Below, piece by piece: positions 1 through 8,306 of a stretch of 24,961 bases of DNA. The translations under genes were made by a program, and so were the position numbers. The notes beneath the pieces were generated by a model. It worked only from the letters and a program-made list of their open reading frames with translations. It was not told the origin of the DNA and searched no databases. Source of the stretch: an uncultured bacterium (lineage in GTDB: Bacteria > Patescibacteriota > Gracilibacteria > Absconditabacterales > Absconditicoccaceae). Positions within the stretch are counted from its first letter, which is position 1, and each line of letters opens with the position of its first letter. The DNA lies in the NCBI GenBank assembly GCA_937906635.1, contig CALCYP010000049.1, positions 1 through 24,961 of the forward strand, given 5' to 3'.

Positions 1-54
1 ATCATTATATCTTGGTATCATATGATGGTCTGAATATTTTATTTTGTGGCTCAT
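1..54 (-). CDS. 5' end of an unidentified gene, cut by the window edge
   Basis: Eighteen codons starting at an ATG (54-52) run off the left edge; the protein begins MSHKIKYSDHHMIPRYND. It follows the holin-like gene and its terminator in the same direction. An HHxIPR stretch near the N-terminus is sometimes seen in HNH-type nucleases, but 18 residues are too few to assign a family. In this position of a siphovirus genome a lysis gene would also be reasonable. The start is the first ATG after the upstream terminator. Confidence 0.5.
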   Translation of the reverse strand, partial: MSHKIKYSDHHMIPRYND

Positions 55-73
55 TTCAAAAAATTAGATAACT

Positions 74-96
74 AAAAAAAGAGTATTTTACTCTTT
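74..96 (-). terminator. Rho-independent terminator after the holin-like gene
   Basis: Read on the minus strand, an 8-bp perfect stem (AAAGAGTA/TACTCTTT) with a 3-nt loop is followed by a short T run. It overlaps the TAA stop of the 82-residue membrane protein, so the stop codon sits inside the hairpin. Confidence 0.7.
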
Positions 97-336
97 CTTA
101 CTATCTAATAATCAAGCTTTCTTGAATACATTGTAAAATATCTGACTACTTGCATATACTCATCAAGCTCGTTCAACTATCTGTTGTCGTTGAATAGAGT
201 AGTAGTTTGATAAAACATAATATCAAGCTCACAAAATCAAAGCAAGTCAAATTGATAATCGAGTTTGACTAACTTTTCGTTTTTCACTTGCTTTTGTGAT
301 AATCTGTACTAATAGTCATAGTAAAATTGCTTCCAT
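88..336 (-). CDS. small membrane protein, holin-like candidate
   Basis: An 82-residue protein (MEAILLGLLVQIITKASEKR at the start) with five TGA codons read as Gly. It has a hydrophobic N-terminal segment (about residues 2-13), a basic linker and a second hydrophobic segment (about 28-42, SIGLALILGAGYYVL), followed by a hydrophilic C-terminus. Small size, two predicted membrane segments and position next to the tail fibres fit a holin, but no family motif is recognised. It could also be another small phage membrane protein. The start at 336 lies 17 nt after the fibre stop and a terminator covers its 3' end. Confidence 0.55.
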
Positions 337-353
337 TTTTATTTAATTATAAA

Positions 354-1760
354 TTAAATAGCCGTCCAAGTCAAAACTCAATCTAAACTCTGTAAAGTAT
401 AATTTCAAGTTCTTGGTCTTTTATAAATTATTTCATTTGCCTCTGCATTATACTCGCAAATCTTTGTTCAATCGTGATAATAAATATGTCTTTGTGCTAA
501 AAAGCTCGAAGTATATCAAGCAGCGGCTAAAGCATATCATATATGTATATAAATTTTTCAATCATTTGTACTTGGTAATTCGTTTGTTCGCCATTGAGTA
601 GTATCTAAATAAAACAATCAATCTACTCAAATTGTTCAGACTAAATACATACTGTCTCATTCTGCTCGTGTAGTTGTTCATCAACAATTTGTACTATATC
701 TCAAATCTACACTTGCAGCTTGGGTATATAATGCATTTGTAGCTATCAAAGCACCATTAGCAACTGCTGTTGTAGTTCAATAATACTTTATATGATTTAG
801 TCTAAATCATCTTGTATTTACAGATTTTGTTGTACCTGTTGTATATTTAGCAGAAGTGCTAACTATTTTTTCTCGTGTTCAATCATCTTTTTCCATACAT
901 AAAGCATATCTATCAAGTGCATAAGTACCTATTCAAGATTTTCTCTTTCAAGCGTCAAACAAATAGTTTATTGAATACGTTGTATTACTATCTAATCAAT
1001 GTCCTAAAAATCTCCAACAATAACTATCATTAAAATTATCAAAAATAAAAAAACTTGGTATATAAGCACCCCACACTATACTATCCGTACTTGTCGTAAT
1101 CAAAGCACCATTATATATCATACCATAAGCATCAAAATCATTCAATTTCAGCGTACTATTCGCTACCGTACTCGTTATCGTCGGTTTTACTATAATTACT
1201 TGTCCCACATTCAATTCCGTTATACTTGGTATACTTACTTCCTTTTGCACCACCGCCGCTGCCGTACTACTTACTCCATAATTATAACTCATACTTATCT
1301 TATTATTCCCATCTATATCTATTCCATTCCCCGCAGTTAGACTGTCTTGTTTTCAGCTCCAAGCACTACGCAAGCTTGTGCTATCAGTTAGGTCTTTTAT
1401 ATCAAAGTCACTTGCTGTATATGTCGTATCAGTTGCAGAAATTATGTTGTTTTCTATATTGATATTATCTCAAGCTGTATATGTTCAAGCAGGTCAAGTT
1501 TCTCATTGGTCTCCTTTTTCTCATTGTACTCATTGTTCTCATTTGTCTCACTTATCTCATTTAGGTCAATGAATACCTTGTTCTCCTTGAATACCTTGTT
1601 CTCCTTGTGGTCATTGTGCATTTATTCAAGTATCGTTATTTCATAAATATCGATGTCAATTTTCTCAAATACTTGGAATACTGTTTTCAGCAATATCTAA
1701 AATATTATTTATTTTTTCTCTTGCATCTGCTCAATTATCTCAATAATTTATTTGTGTCAT
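354..1760 (-). CDS. collagen-like phage tail fibre
   Basis: A 468-residue structural protein. Residues 1-45 form an N-terminal attachment region. Residues 48-92 are 15 uninterrupted Gly-X-Y triplets (AQG PQG EQG IQG ... ETG PAG), the signature of a collagen-like triple helix, with Gly encoded by both TGA and GGA/GGT. A receptor-binding-type C-terminal region follows (about 100-468). Collagen-like segments are known as trimerising rods in phage fibres. Two identical 18-bp units (1572-1589 and 1590-1607) encode adjacent QGEQGI hexapeptides, so the rod may change length by repeat slippage. Codons for residues 137-254 contain no TGA and are richer in ACG and GCG than the neighbouring genes, suggesting an exchanged domain. 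The start ATG lies 2 nt after the upstream stop. Confidence 0.85.
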
Positions 1761-1762
1761 TT

Positions 1763-2092
1763 TTATATTTTTCAATCATTAAAAATTCAATCTTCTGTCC
1801 GTTCTCAACTATCATTTCGCCAACCCCTTTGTAATATTCGTTCAGACAATCATAAAGGTCTATAACTTACACAATAAGATACTCAATAACTTTTGCTTGG
1901 CTTTTGTTCTATAATCGTATAATATGTATTTTCTGTTTCATCTTCTATATCATATAATTTTGTTTCATCAATATAGTTATAAAATTTTTCATTAAGTATT
2001 GTCTCACTATCGAATATTTTATAAGGTTGAAGCTCTGCGTCTAATCGTTTACAACTCATTGTGGAACTTTTACACTTGCTAAAATAACTCAT
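1763..2092 (-). CDS. unknown small protein between baseplate and fibre genes
   Basis: A 109-residue protein readable only with TGA as Gly after residue 69 (PSKSYGVSYC). No family is recognised. The C-terminal part (GLSERILQRGWRN onward) is polar and acidic/basic mixed. The first ATG (2092) overlaps the preceding 112-residue gene by 52 nt; an in-frame ATG at 2059 would reduce this to 19 nt and may be the real start. By position it probably belongs to the baseplate/fibre set, but this is inference only. Confidence 0.55.
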
Positions 2093-2379
2093 TGAATAGT
2101 ATTTTGATTAAATCTTAATCTTTTAGCTCATTGTATTCATCGAATATCAGCCACTATTCATCAAGCTCTACCTTTTGTCTGTTCACTTAATAAATCAAAA
2201 ATCACATAAGAAGTATCTTCATTATCTACTGTTCACAGTATTTCTATAATCATATTTGGAAATCTTATAATCAATAATACTTTATCATAATCAGTTAAAT
2301 CAACATCAGTTGTCGTATTATTTTCAGTTTGTGTTATATGAAATTTTAATTGTGTATCACTTCACTCTAATAATTGCAT
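2041..2379 (-). CDS. hypothetical baseplate-associated protein
   Basis: A 112-residue protein (MQLLEGSDTQLKFHITQTEN...), with the pattern of alternating hydrophobic strands of a small beta-sandwich (DYDKVLLIIRFPNMIIEILG, then TSYVIFDL). The layout resembles the N-terminal domain of BppU-type upper baseplate proteins of Gram-positive siphoviruses, which anchor fibres. The match is by general shape and position only, not by a diagnostic motif. It precedes the collagen-like fibre by one gene. Seven TGA codons are read as Gly. Confidence 0.6.
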
Positions 2380-2400
2380 AGTTATATATTAACAAATAAA

Positions 2401-2613
2401 TTATTTTTCATTTAACTTTGATTTTATTCGTTCAATATCTGTCATAATTTGAGCTAATTTTGTATTTAATTCTAAACTATCAAACTCTTTTACTTTTGTT
2501 TCAAGAGTGTGTATTTTGCTATTCAAAGTCGCTCGTACTACTCACAATCAAAATATAAAACTTATTATCGAAATAATAGTCTGTGGCTGTAATATTCGTT
2601 CTTGAAATTGCAT
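2401..2613 (-). CDS. small membrane protein with coiled coil
   Basis: A 70-residue protein with one hydrophobic segment (about 12-26, IISIISFIFGLGVVR) followed by a heptad-like charged helix (NSKIHTLETKVKEFDSL...). This plan, one membrane span plus a coiled coil, is common in small phage lysis-associated (XhlA-like) proteins, but no specific family is recognised. An in-frame ATG at 2637 would give 78 residues. It lies only about 2 nt from the expected transcription start of the promoter box at 2644-2679, so 2613 is preferred. Confidence 0.6.
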
Positions 2614-2643
2614 TTTAGATATTATGTTATAAATCATTTTTCA

Positions 2644-2679
2644 GTAGTATAATCATAAACTCATAAACTCAAAATTAAA
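2644..2679 (-). promoter_or_regulatory. repeated promoter-like box, copy B
   Basis: On the minus strand TTTTGA, 17 nt, then TATACT (2651-2646). The whole 36-nt box matches the box at 18334-18369 at 31 of 36 positions with no gap. Both copies lie a few bases downstream of a Rho-independent terminator, as expected for a promoter that opens a new transcription unit. This copy would transcribe the left-end cluster (2613 to beyond 1). Confidence 0.6.
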
Positions 2680-2686
2680 AAGTAAA

Positions 2687-2720
2687 AAAGTCTATCACTA
2701 ACTTAATAATGATAGACTTT
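2687..2720 (-). terminator. Rho-independent terminator
   Basis: Minus strand: an 11-bp perfect stem (AAAGTCTATCA/TGATAGACTTT) with a 12-nt loop and a run of T. It sits directly after the stop of the 124-residue gene and closes the tail transcription unit. Confidence 0.9.
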
Positions 2721-2725
2721 GTAAA

Positions 2726-3100
2726 TTACGCTCCAGCTGTTGTCGTAGTTGCAGGTGGGTAGATAGATGTGTATGGAGAACTTACGATATAACTTGGAAT
2801 AGCAACAGGTTGTAATTTACTCAATAATTCGCTTGTTTGAGCGTTGTTTTGAGCAATTACTCTTGCTTCTGCTAATTCTGTCCTCAACCTTTGTGTTTCC
2901 TGGTCACACAAAGCGTCTAATATCTTTTGAGTGTTCTGTGTACAATTAGTCATTATCTGACAAGTGTTTTGTACTCATTGCTGTATAGCTCTTTCAATAT
3001 TAGAGTTTGTATTACAGAAACCAGTGCTTATCAAATTAGTTTGATTAGCGAGATTTTGTTGAGCCATAAGTTGATTTTGTCGCATAGTGTTATTATTCAT
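2726..3100 (-). CDS. conserved-type phage protein, helical, unknown role
   Basis: A 124-residue protein, Asn/Gln-rich at the N-terminus (MNNNTMRQNQLMAQQNLANQ), then a long amphipathic helical part with regularly placed Cys (ICQ/NCTQ-type spacing, LDALCDQETQRLRTELAEAR) and a Pro/Thr-rich C-terminus ending TTTTAGA. Similar helical proteins with an 'ILDALC-QE' core occur in other tailed phages, usually with no known function. Only one TGA codon. It overlaps the 57-residue upstream gene by 73 nt in another frame. An in-frame stop further upstream limits the start to this ATG or a nearby alternative codon. Confidence 0.7.
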
Positions 3101-3201
3101 CAAATCAACAGTATTATCGTGATTGTTATTACTGTTTTGATTTCCTTACATTCTCTACAAAATTCTCGTTTACTTTCTTTACCACATTTCAAACATTTCA
3201 T
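3028..3201 (-). CDS. zinc-knuckle plus transmembrane small protein
   Basis: A 57-residue protein beginning MKCLKCGKESKREFCREC: two CxxC pairs (C3/C6 and C15/C18) form a likely zinc ribbon, followed by a single membrane span (about 23-37, VITITIILLIGGIITL). No known family. The start follows the previous stop by 2 nt. Its 3' third overlaps the 124-residue gene in a different frame, which is unusual in this otherwise tightly tiled genome. Because both frames are open, either could be over-called, but the CxxC pairs argue that this one is real. Confidence 0.6.
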
Positions 3202-3203
3202 CT

Positions 3204-3407
3204 TTATTTGTTATATGGTAAATTTTCACAAGCTATTCAATCTCAATCTCAATCTAAACTTCTATGTCATAATTTGTATAACATATCAGCTTTCCACCTT
3301 GCGTCTATATTTTCACAAGTACTCTGATAATTTGCTAACATAAAAATATTAAATGATATACTCAATATTAAAATTGCTATGATTATACTATTTATTATTT
3401 CTTTCAT
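3204..3407 (-). CDS. membrane-anchored Excalibur-type calcium-binding protein
   Basis: A 67-residue protein. Residues 5-25 are a hydrophobic signal or anchor (INSIIIAILILSISFNIFML). The rest matches the Excalibur (extracellular Ca-binding) domain: C31, then LDGDGDGIACENL (51-63) with the DxDxDG calcium loop and second Cys at 60. Three Gly of the loop are TGA codons. Excalibur domains occur on secreted or surface proteins, so this protein should act outside the cytoplasm. It overlaps the end of the glycosyltransferase gene by 20 nt and is probably translationally coupled to it. Confidence 0.75.
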
Positions 3408-4272
3408 TCCTATTGTACATTTGAATAAATATATCAACTACTTTATCTAAAAATTCTTTACTAAATTGATTTGTATATTGATTAGATATATCATAATTAA
3501 AATCATTCATATTTAATCTTAATGGAGTATGTGCAACCATTTCTTTTTCTCTCATATTCACGTGGCTTTCATATCCGTATCTTTCAACATCTGTTCACGC
3601 TCGTATTACCAATGCTTGTTTTCAAAAAGCTTTTGCACAATGATGCATTGAACTATCTACTCATATTACAGGATACCTATCAGCAAGGCTTACAACTCGC
3701 CTCATATCTGTTGTAGTAATAGCCTCACATCATTTTAATCTCGGTTGGTCTTCTCTTTCAACTACATATATTTCGTATCATTTTTTTATAAGTTCATCTG
3801 CTATATACTGTGCGTCTTTAACATACAAACTTCTGTACGATTTGTCGTTATTGTATCACATACTTCAAAAAGGTTGAAACAATATCTTTTTACTATTACA
3901 ACCTTGACATCATAAATAATTGCTATGTTTTTCGTGTTCTGCAAGGAATAAGCAAGGCTCATATACTTTATCTAATCAAAGCTCATCTTTTATTATCTCT
4001 AATCGATTTACTCAATCATTAAAGAATTTTGGCTTTGTGTATGGCTCAATCTCTATATAATCGTTTCATTTAATTACATCTTCAAATAATCTTCTATCTT
4101 CTAATCAATGTACACTAACTATATATGGATTTCACCAAAATACGAGCGGTCGGCTTGTTATAACCTTTACAGGTCTGTTTTTTGCAACTTCTGTAATAGC
4201 ACCACTCATTGCTACTACTCTACCAAGTCATCAATCAATACGAATTACCAAAATTTCTTGTTTTTTTGTCAT
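3388..4272 (-). CDS. GT9/heptosyltransferase-like glycosyltransferase
   Basis: A 294-residue protein. The N-terminus (ILVIRIDGGLGRVVAMSGAI) resembles the first beta strand and Gly-rich loop of GT-B family 9 transferases ('I-R-GLGD-V...'). The C-terminal half has YEIYVVERE, then YPVIGVDSSMHHCAKAFGKQ (about 216-235), the 'D-S---H-A-A-G' nucleotide-sugar binding signature. It would transfer a sugar from a nucleotide donor. The acceptor is unknown: candidates are phage virion protein (the Gly-rich fibre gene is immediately upstream) or a host surface glycan. GT9 is typically near 330-350 residues, so this is slightly short. It starts 16 nt after the fibre stop. Confidence 0.75.
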
Positions 4273-4288
4273 AATTATTTTTTATAAA

Positions 4289-6178
4289 TTAAAATTGTCA
4301 TAATATCAAACATCAATCATTTCAAGGACATCAATCACAACCACCACATCATCAGCTACAACCTCAGCTTCATCAATGGACATCTATCGTTCATTGAGTA
4401 AAACATTCCCTATAGAATATCATAATATTTGCTCCATTTCAACCATTCCCTCAACATCAAGCATTACTATTACTTCAACTATAAAGATTTCAAGGTCAAC
4501 CTCAATTTCAACCATTTCATCAACATCACATAATACAATTGTTATAAACACAAGTCGCATAAATAACTAATCAATAATGTCATCAAACTCAATTTCAACC
4601 ATTTCATCAACCTGCACCACTACCACAATACGAATAACCTCAATTTCAACCATTTCATCAATTACCATAAAAACTATCTCATCATTTTCATCAAGTTCAG
4701 CAATTATATCATCAAGAGTTGCTGTTTCTCTTACTTCAATTACCTCAATTTCATCAATTTCACCAATAAGACCTTCAACCATTTCATCAAGATACAAAGC
4801 AACTATATACTCAAATAGGTCAGCTTCATCAGTTTCATCAATTTCAATAATATCAATCTCATCAATCTCAATTATATCAGTCATAAGCTCAACAAGGTAC
4901 TGCTCATCAATCACCTCAATTACATATTCAAAATCATCATCAACCTCATCAACTTCAACCTGCTCATCAATTATACTCCGTTGCATTACCTCAATTTCAC
5001 CTTGCTCAAGCTCAACCTCATCAATTTCAACAACAAGTTATTCATCAAGTATAGGAACCGTAATCACATCAATTCTCATTTCTTCAACCTCAAGCACTAC
5101 CACAACAAGCACCTCATCAGCTAAATGTATACGGACTGGCTACATTTCATATTTGGTGTACACTTCATCAAATAAGATGATATTTGTATCTATCTGGTAT
5201 ACAATCTGGACTTCAAGTGTGAATACATCATTCATTACAAAGACTATTCTTTATATGCAATATAGGCATTCAATCTCAACAAAAAGATAATATAACTCAA
5301 CTACAAATTGTTAGATTATTAAAATACCAATCTTTTGCACATAATCTTGTGTCTTCTGTAATAACACAGTCTCAATCACTTCAATCTCAAATACACAGAC
5401 TTCAAATATCAAACAAATCAGATAATTTTACTTTTTTATTGTTATATATGTTGTTGCTATCAGCTAATACAAATTCATCGTTTCAAGATAATACTGTTTT
5501 TTCTGTTAAATCGTGAATATTTACTCAACTAATTTCTCCTCAAACAGTTCACAATCTCCAATCTTCTATACTTATAACTTCTCATCAACTTGTAGTTACT
5601 TTACTAATCTTTGTAGATTTATCATTCCAACCTGTTGTGTTTGCTGTCAACAATCAATCTTGGTCTATTTCAATATAATTCGTTGCGTTATCTGTTAAAG
5701 TTAATGTTCATCAAGCAAAATCATAATATCAACTTCACACTAATACAGGTCAAGCATTTACTTTTATCTGTAATCAACTAACAACTTCTGTTCTTAATTT
5801 GTTTACTCAATTATCGTAAATATCATTTATGCTTTTATCTATTTCGTCAAAATGTTCTTTATCTATATAAGCAGAAATTGTGTCGTCAGTACTAAAAGCA
5901 TAACTTACTTTTCATTGTGTATTTGCGTCATCATTAACAGGACAAGGTGCGTATTTCCTTTCAACTGTTAAAACATCTCAATTTATAGCAGTAATTAAAA
6001 CTATCTCTCTTTTCATTACTTTTCAATTTTCAATATTCTCTAATGTAGCCAACATATTTACAGAAAATCTTGCTCACTGTCAATCTCATAGTTGAATAGT
6101 CGTAGCTAAACTGCTTATTGGTGCTGATAAAGTACCAAATACATTGTTCTTGATTTCGTAATTTTCGTATCTACTCAT
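4289..6178 (-). CDS. tail fibre with glycine- and cysteine-rich C-terminal half
   Basis: A 629-residue protein. Residues 1-260 look like a baseplate-attached fibre N-terminus (MSRYENYEIKNNVFGTL, then a beta-rich region with LQIKVNAGPVLVGSGYYDF around 136-154). Residues 351-629 contain 111 Gly (40%), in runs such as GNGGNGG and SGGGGGGFG, and the protein has 28 Cys, all but one after residue 260. Most of the Gly codons here are TGA. Poly-Gly-rich segments form PGII helix bundles in some phage adhesins (T-even gp38 type), so a receptor-binding tip is likely, but no homology is claimed. The Cys could give disulfides or bind metal. The start is the first ATG after the hub gene stop, 10 nt away. 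Confidence 0.85.
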
Positions 6179-6188
6179 TTTGTAGAAA

Positions 6189-7472
6189 TTATGAATTAAA
6201 TATTTGCTTTGCTATACTTGTATAGTATTCTAAACTCAATTTTACTTGTTCGTAAGTATACTCAACTTTTGATATTTTCAAATTTGAAATTGATAAATCT
6301 ATGTTTCTTATTCTTATTGTATCTCCTGGGTGTATACTTTCTATTGGGTACAAAGTACTTACTGTTAAATTTATATTCTTTTTTCAATCTTTATATTCGT
6401 TCAAATAACTATCTCTGTAAGTTTCTCAAGCAGTTTCTCAATAAGCATTATCAGCACTTACTATAACTTCTTTTCTTCAAAACTTTGTAATACTATCATT
6501 ATCAGTAGCAACAGAAGTAATCAAAGTATTTACTCATCATTCTTCTTGATAAGTTGCTCTTACAGCATTTGCAACTTTTTCATAATCTTCTGGAATAGTC
6601 AAAGTTGTAATATCTTTTTCATATGTAAAATTATGTGTAATCGTACTTGGTACTTCGTGGAATTGTACAACTCAATCAGCTCAAACAAATAAATATCGAT
6701 TTAATCACTCCATAAGGCTTTTCAAAGCTTCAGCACAAGTATCATTATTAAATTCAAGATAGATATTACTTCAATATGTATCAATACTTCAAGCTGTATA
6801 ACTTATCAATCAACTATGTTTTGTATTAAAGTAATCAATTATGGCTTTTATTATTTCAGCAGGGTCATCTTCAATTTGAAATTCAAGACTTCAACTTTGT
6901 TCAAAATAAATATCATTAAGTAAAGTATATAAGCTCAAAAATGTAATTTGAATATTCTCTTTATTGTTTGAGAAAGTCCTATTTACTTTACTTAATCGAC
7001 CACTGTATAACAAATAGTTATCAAGACTTCTATTATCTGAAACATAAACTCTACAATATCTTATATTATCAAAATAATCAGTATCTATTGGTAAATTTAC
7101 ATTTAAAACTAATTGTCATTGTCAACTATCAATACTTTCTGAAAAAGAAATATCATTTGTAATTATGCTCATTGGTAAAACTTTGACAAAAGTATTACTT
7201 CAATCGTAAAGTTTTATGATGAATTGTTTTTCAATAGGTTTTACTTCAAGATTATAATAATCAATGTATATAGGCTCTGCTGTTTCAAAACTAACTCAAT
7301 CTCGTACAACACAAGTTATTTCTTGTCATTGGTCTGTAATCAATAATGTATAAGTTGTTGCTTCTTCTCCTGGTATTAGTACTCAATTTCTATATCGTTG
7401 AAATTCTGTACCATTATCATAATGTACAGTTAAAGTTCATCATACTTCTATATTTCAATCAATATAAACCAT
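6189..7472 (-). CDS. Tal-like baseplate hub protein
   Basis: A 427-residue protein just after the distal tail protein, overlapping its stop as TAATG. Content is beta-strand rich (gp27/Tal-type hub fold), with central segments LRYLF-like NRYLFVGADGVVQFHEVPST and C-terminal LYPIESIHPGDTIRIRNIDL, typical of hub domains where the last part closes the ring. It would form the trimeric plug below the tail tube that attaches fibres and opens during DNA release. It has no recognisable peptidoglycan hydrolase extension, and the length matches the short structural form of Tal. Confidence 0.75.
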
Positions 7473-8293
7473 TATAAATAATTCTTTGGGAATAAAACAG
7501 CAACGTCAAAATTATATGTTCAATTTGAAACAACATTTAATCAGTTCACACCTGCTTCAAGTTTTGGAAATTTACCACTAAAATCTGTTGATTGAGAATT
7601 TATCAGTACTTCCTTTGTAGCAGTATTTATTTCAATAATGTCGCTTGTACTAATTGCTTTATCTATTATAATTTGATTATCTCATATTTTTACTTTTACT
7701 TGATTTACAGAAGAAGCACTATTTACAAGAATATTTATGATTGGGTTTGAATATAAATTTCATTCATTATTTATATCTTCATTGATTTCAGCATTTACAC
7801 TTGTAAATGTTGCAGTACTCCAAGTTTTCTCACTTCGGAAAGGGTCAAGTGCTGTAAAAGTTAATTTGAATTTTCAATGGTCTATGTCATAATGTTTCCT
7901 ATCTATAATATCAGAATTAGTTAGAGAACATAATATTCTACGATAAACTCATTTTACTTTGAAATCTAAATATCAAGTCTTTACAGATAAAGCTTTTTTC
8001 AAATTATCTATTTTATCTTCTATGTCATCACTATCACTTCATTTTACTCGTCAATTCATAGTAATAGTTCTCTGCTTATAAAATCTATCTAATACTCATC
8101 ATCAATCATTTTTTGGGTTGTCATAAGTCAATAGATTTATTTTAGGCATATTCCAAACATTTATTTCTGTAATCATATAATTTTCGTTCTGTAATCAAAA
8201 TCAGTTAAATACTATATTATCTGCTCATCATCAAGCAGTAATCTTTCTTCAACCATTGAACAATACGTTATTAAAATTTGCTATATTCGTCAT
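7472..8293 (-). CDS. distal tail protein (Dit-like)
   Basis: A 273-residue protein located between the tape measure and the hub, the usual place of Dit. The N-terminal half has GFGLQNENYMITEINVW and RTITMNGRVKG (a Dit-type ring domain with the 'R-I-+-G' strand). The middle has FKLTFTALDPFRSEKTW, close to the 'F-a-pdPf' signature of siphovirus Dit proteins. The C-terminal half is a separate beta-sandwich. It would make the hexameric ring connecting tail tube and baseplate. Starts 14 nt after the tape measure stop. Confidence 0.8.
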
Positions 8294-8306
8294 TTATGTT
8301 TGATTA

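Noticed and set aside
4567..4986. Acidic open frame on the minus strand rich in Glu, Asp and Ile
   Set aside because: It is the shadow of the Gly-rich fibre in a neighbouring frame: repeated TGA-rich codons read one base off give Asp/Glu/Ile codons. The fibre frame is longer, continuous with a fibre N-terminus, and has better protein character.
4577..5290. Plus-strand Ser/Thr/Ile-rich frame of 237 codons
   Set aside because: It is the antisense of the Gly-rich fibre. The low-complexity Ser-Ser-Ile-Ser pattern is what antisense of repeated TGA/AAT/GGT codons produces.
4300..5300. Dense short repeats resembling a CRISPR array or tandem satellite
   Set aside because: Units such as CAATTTCAACCATTTCATC are irregular, have no constant spacer length, and are explained by repeated Gly-Asn-Gly-Gly codons in one open frame.
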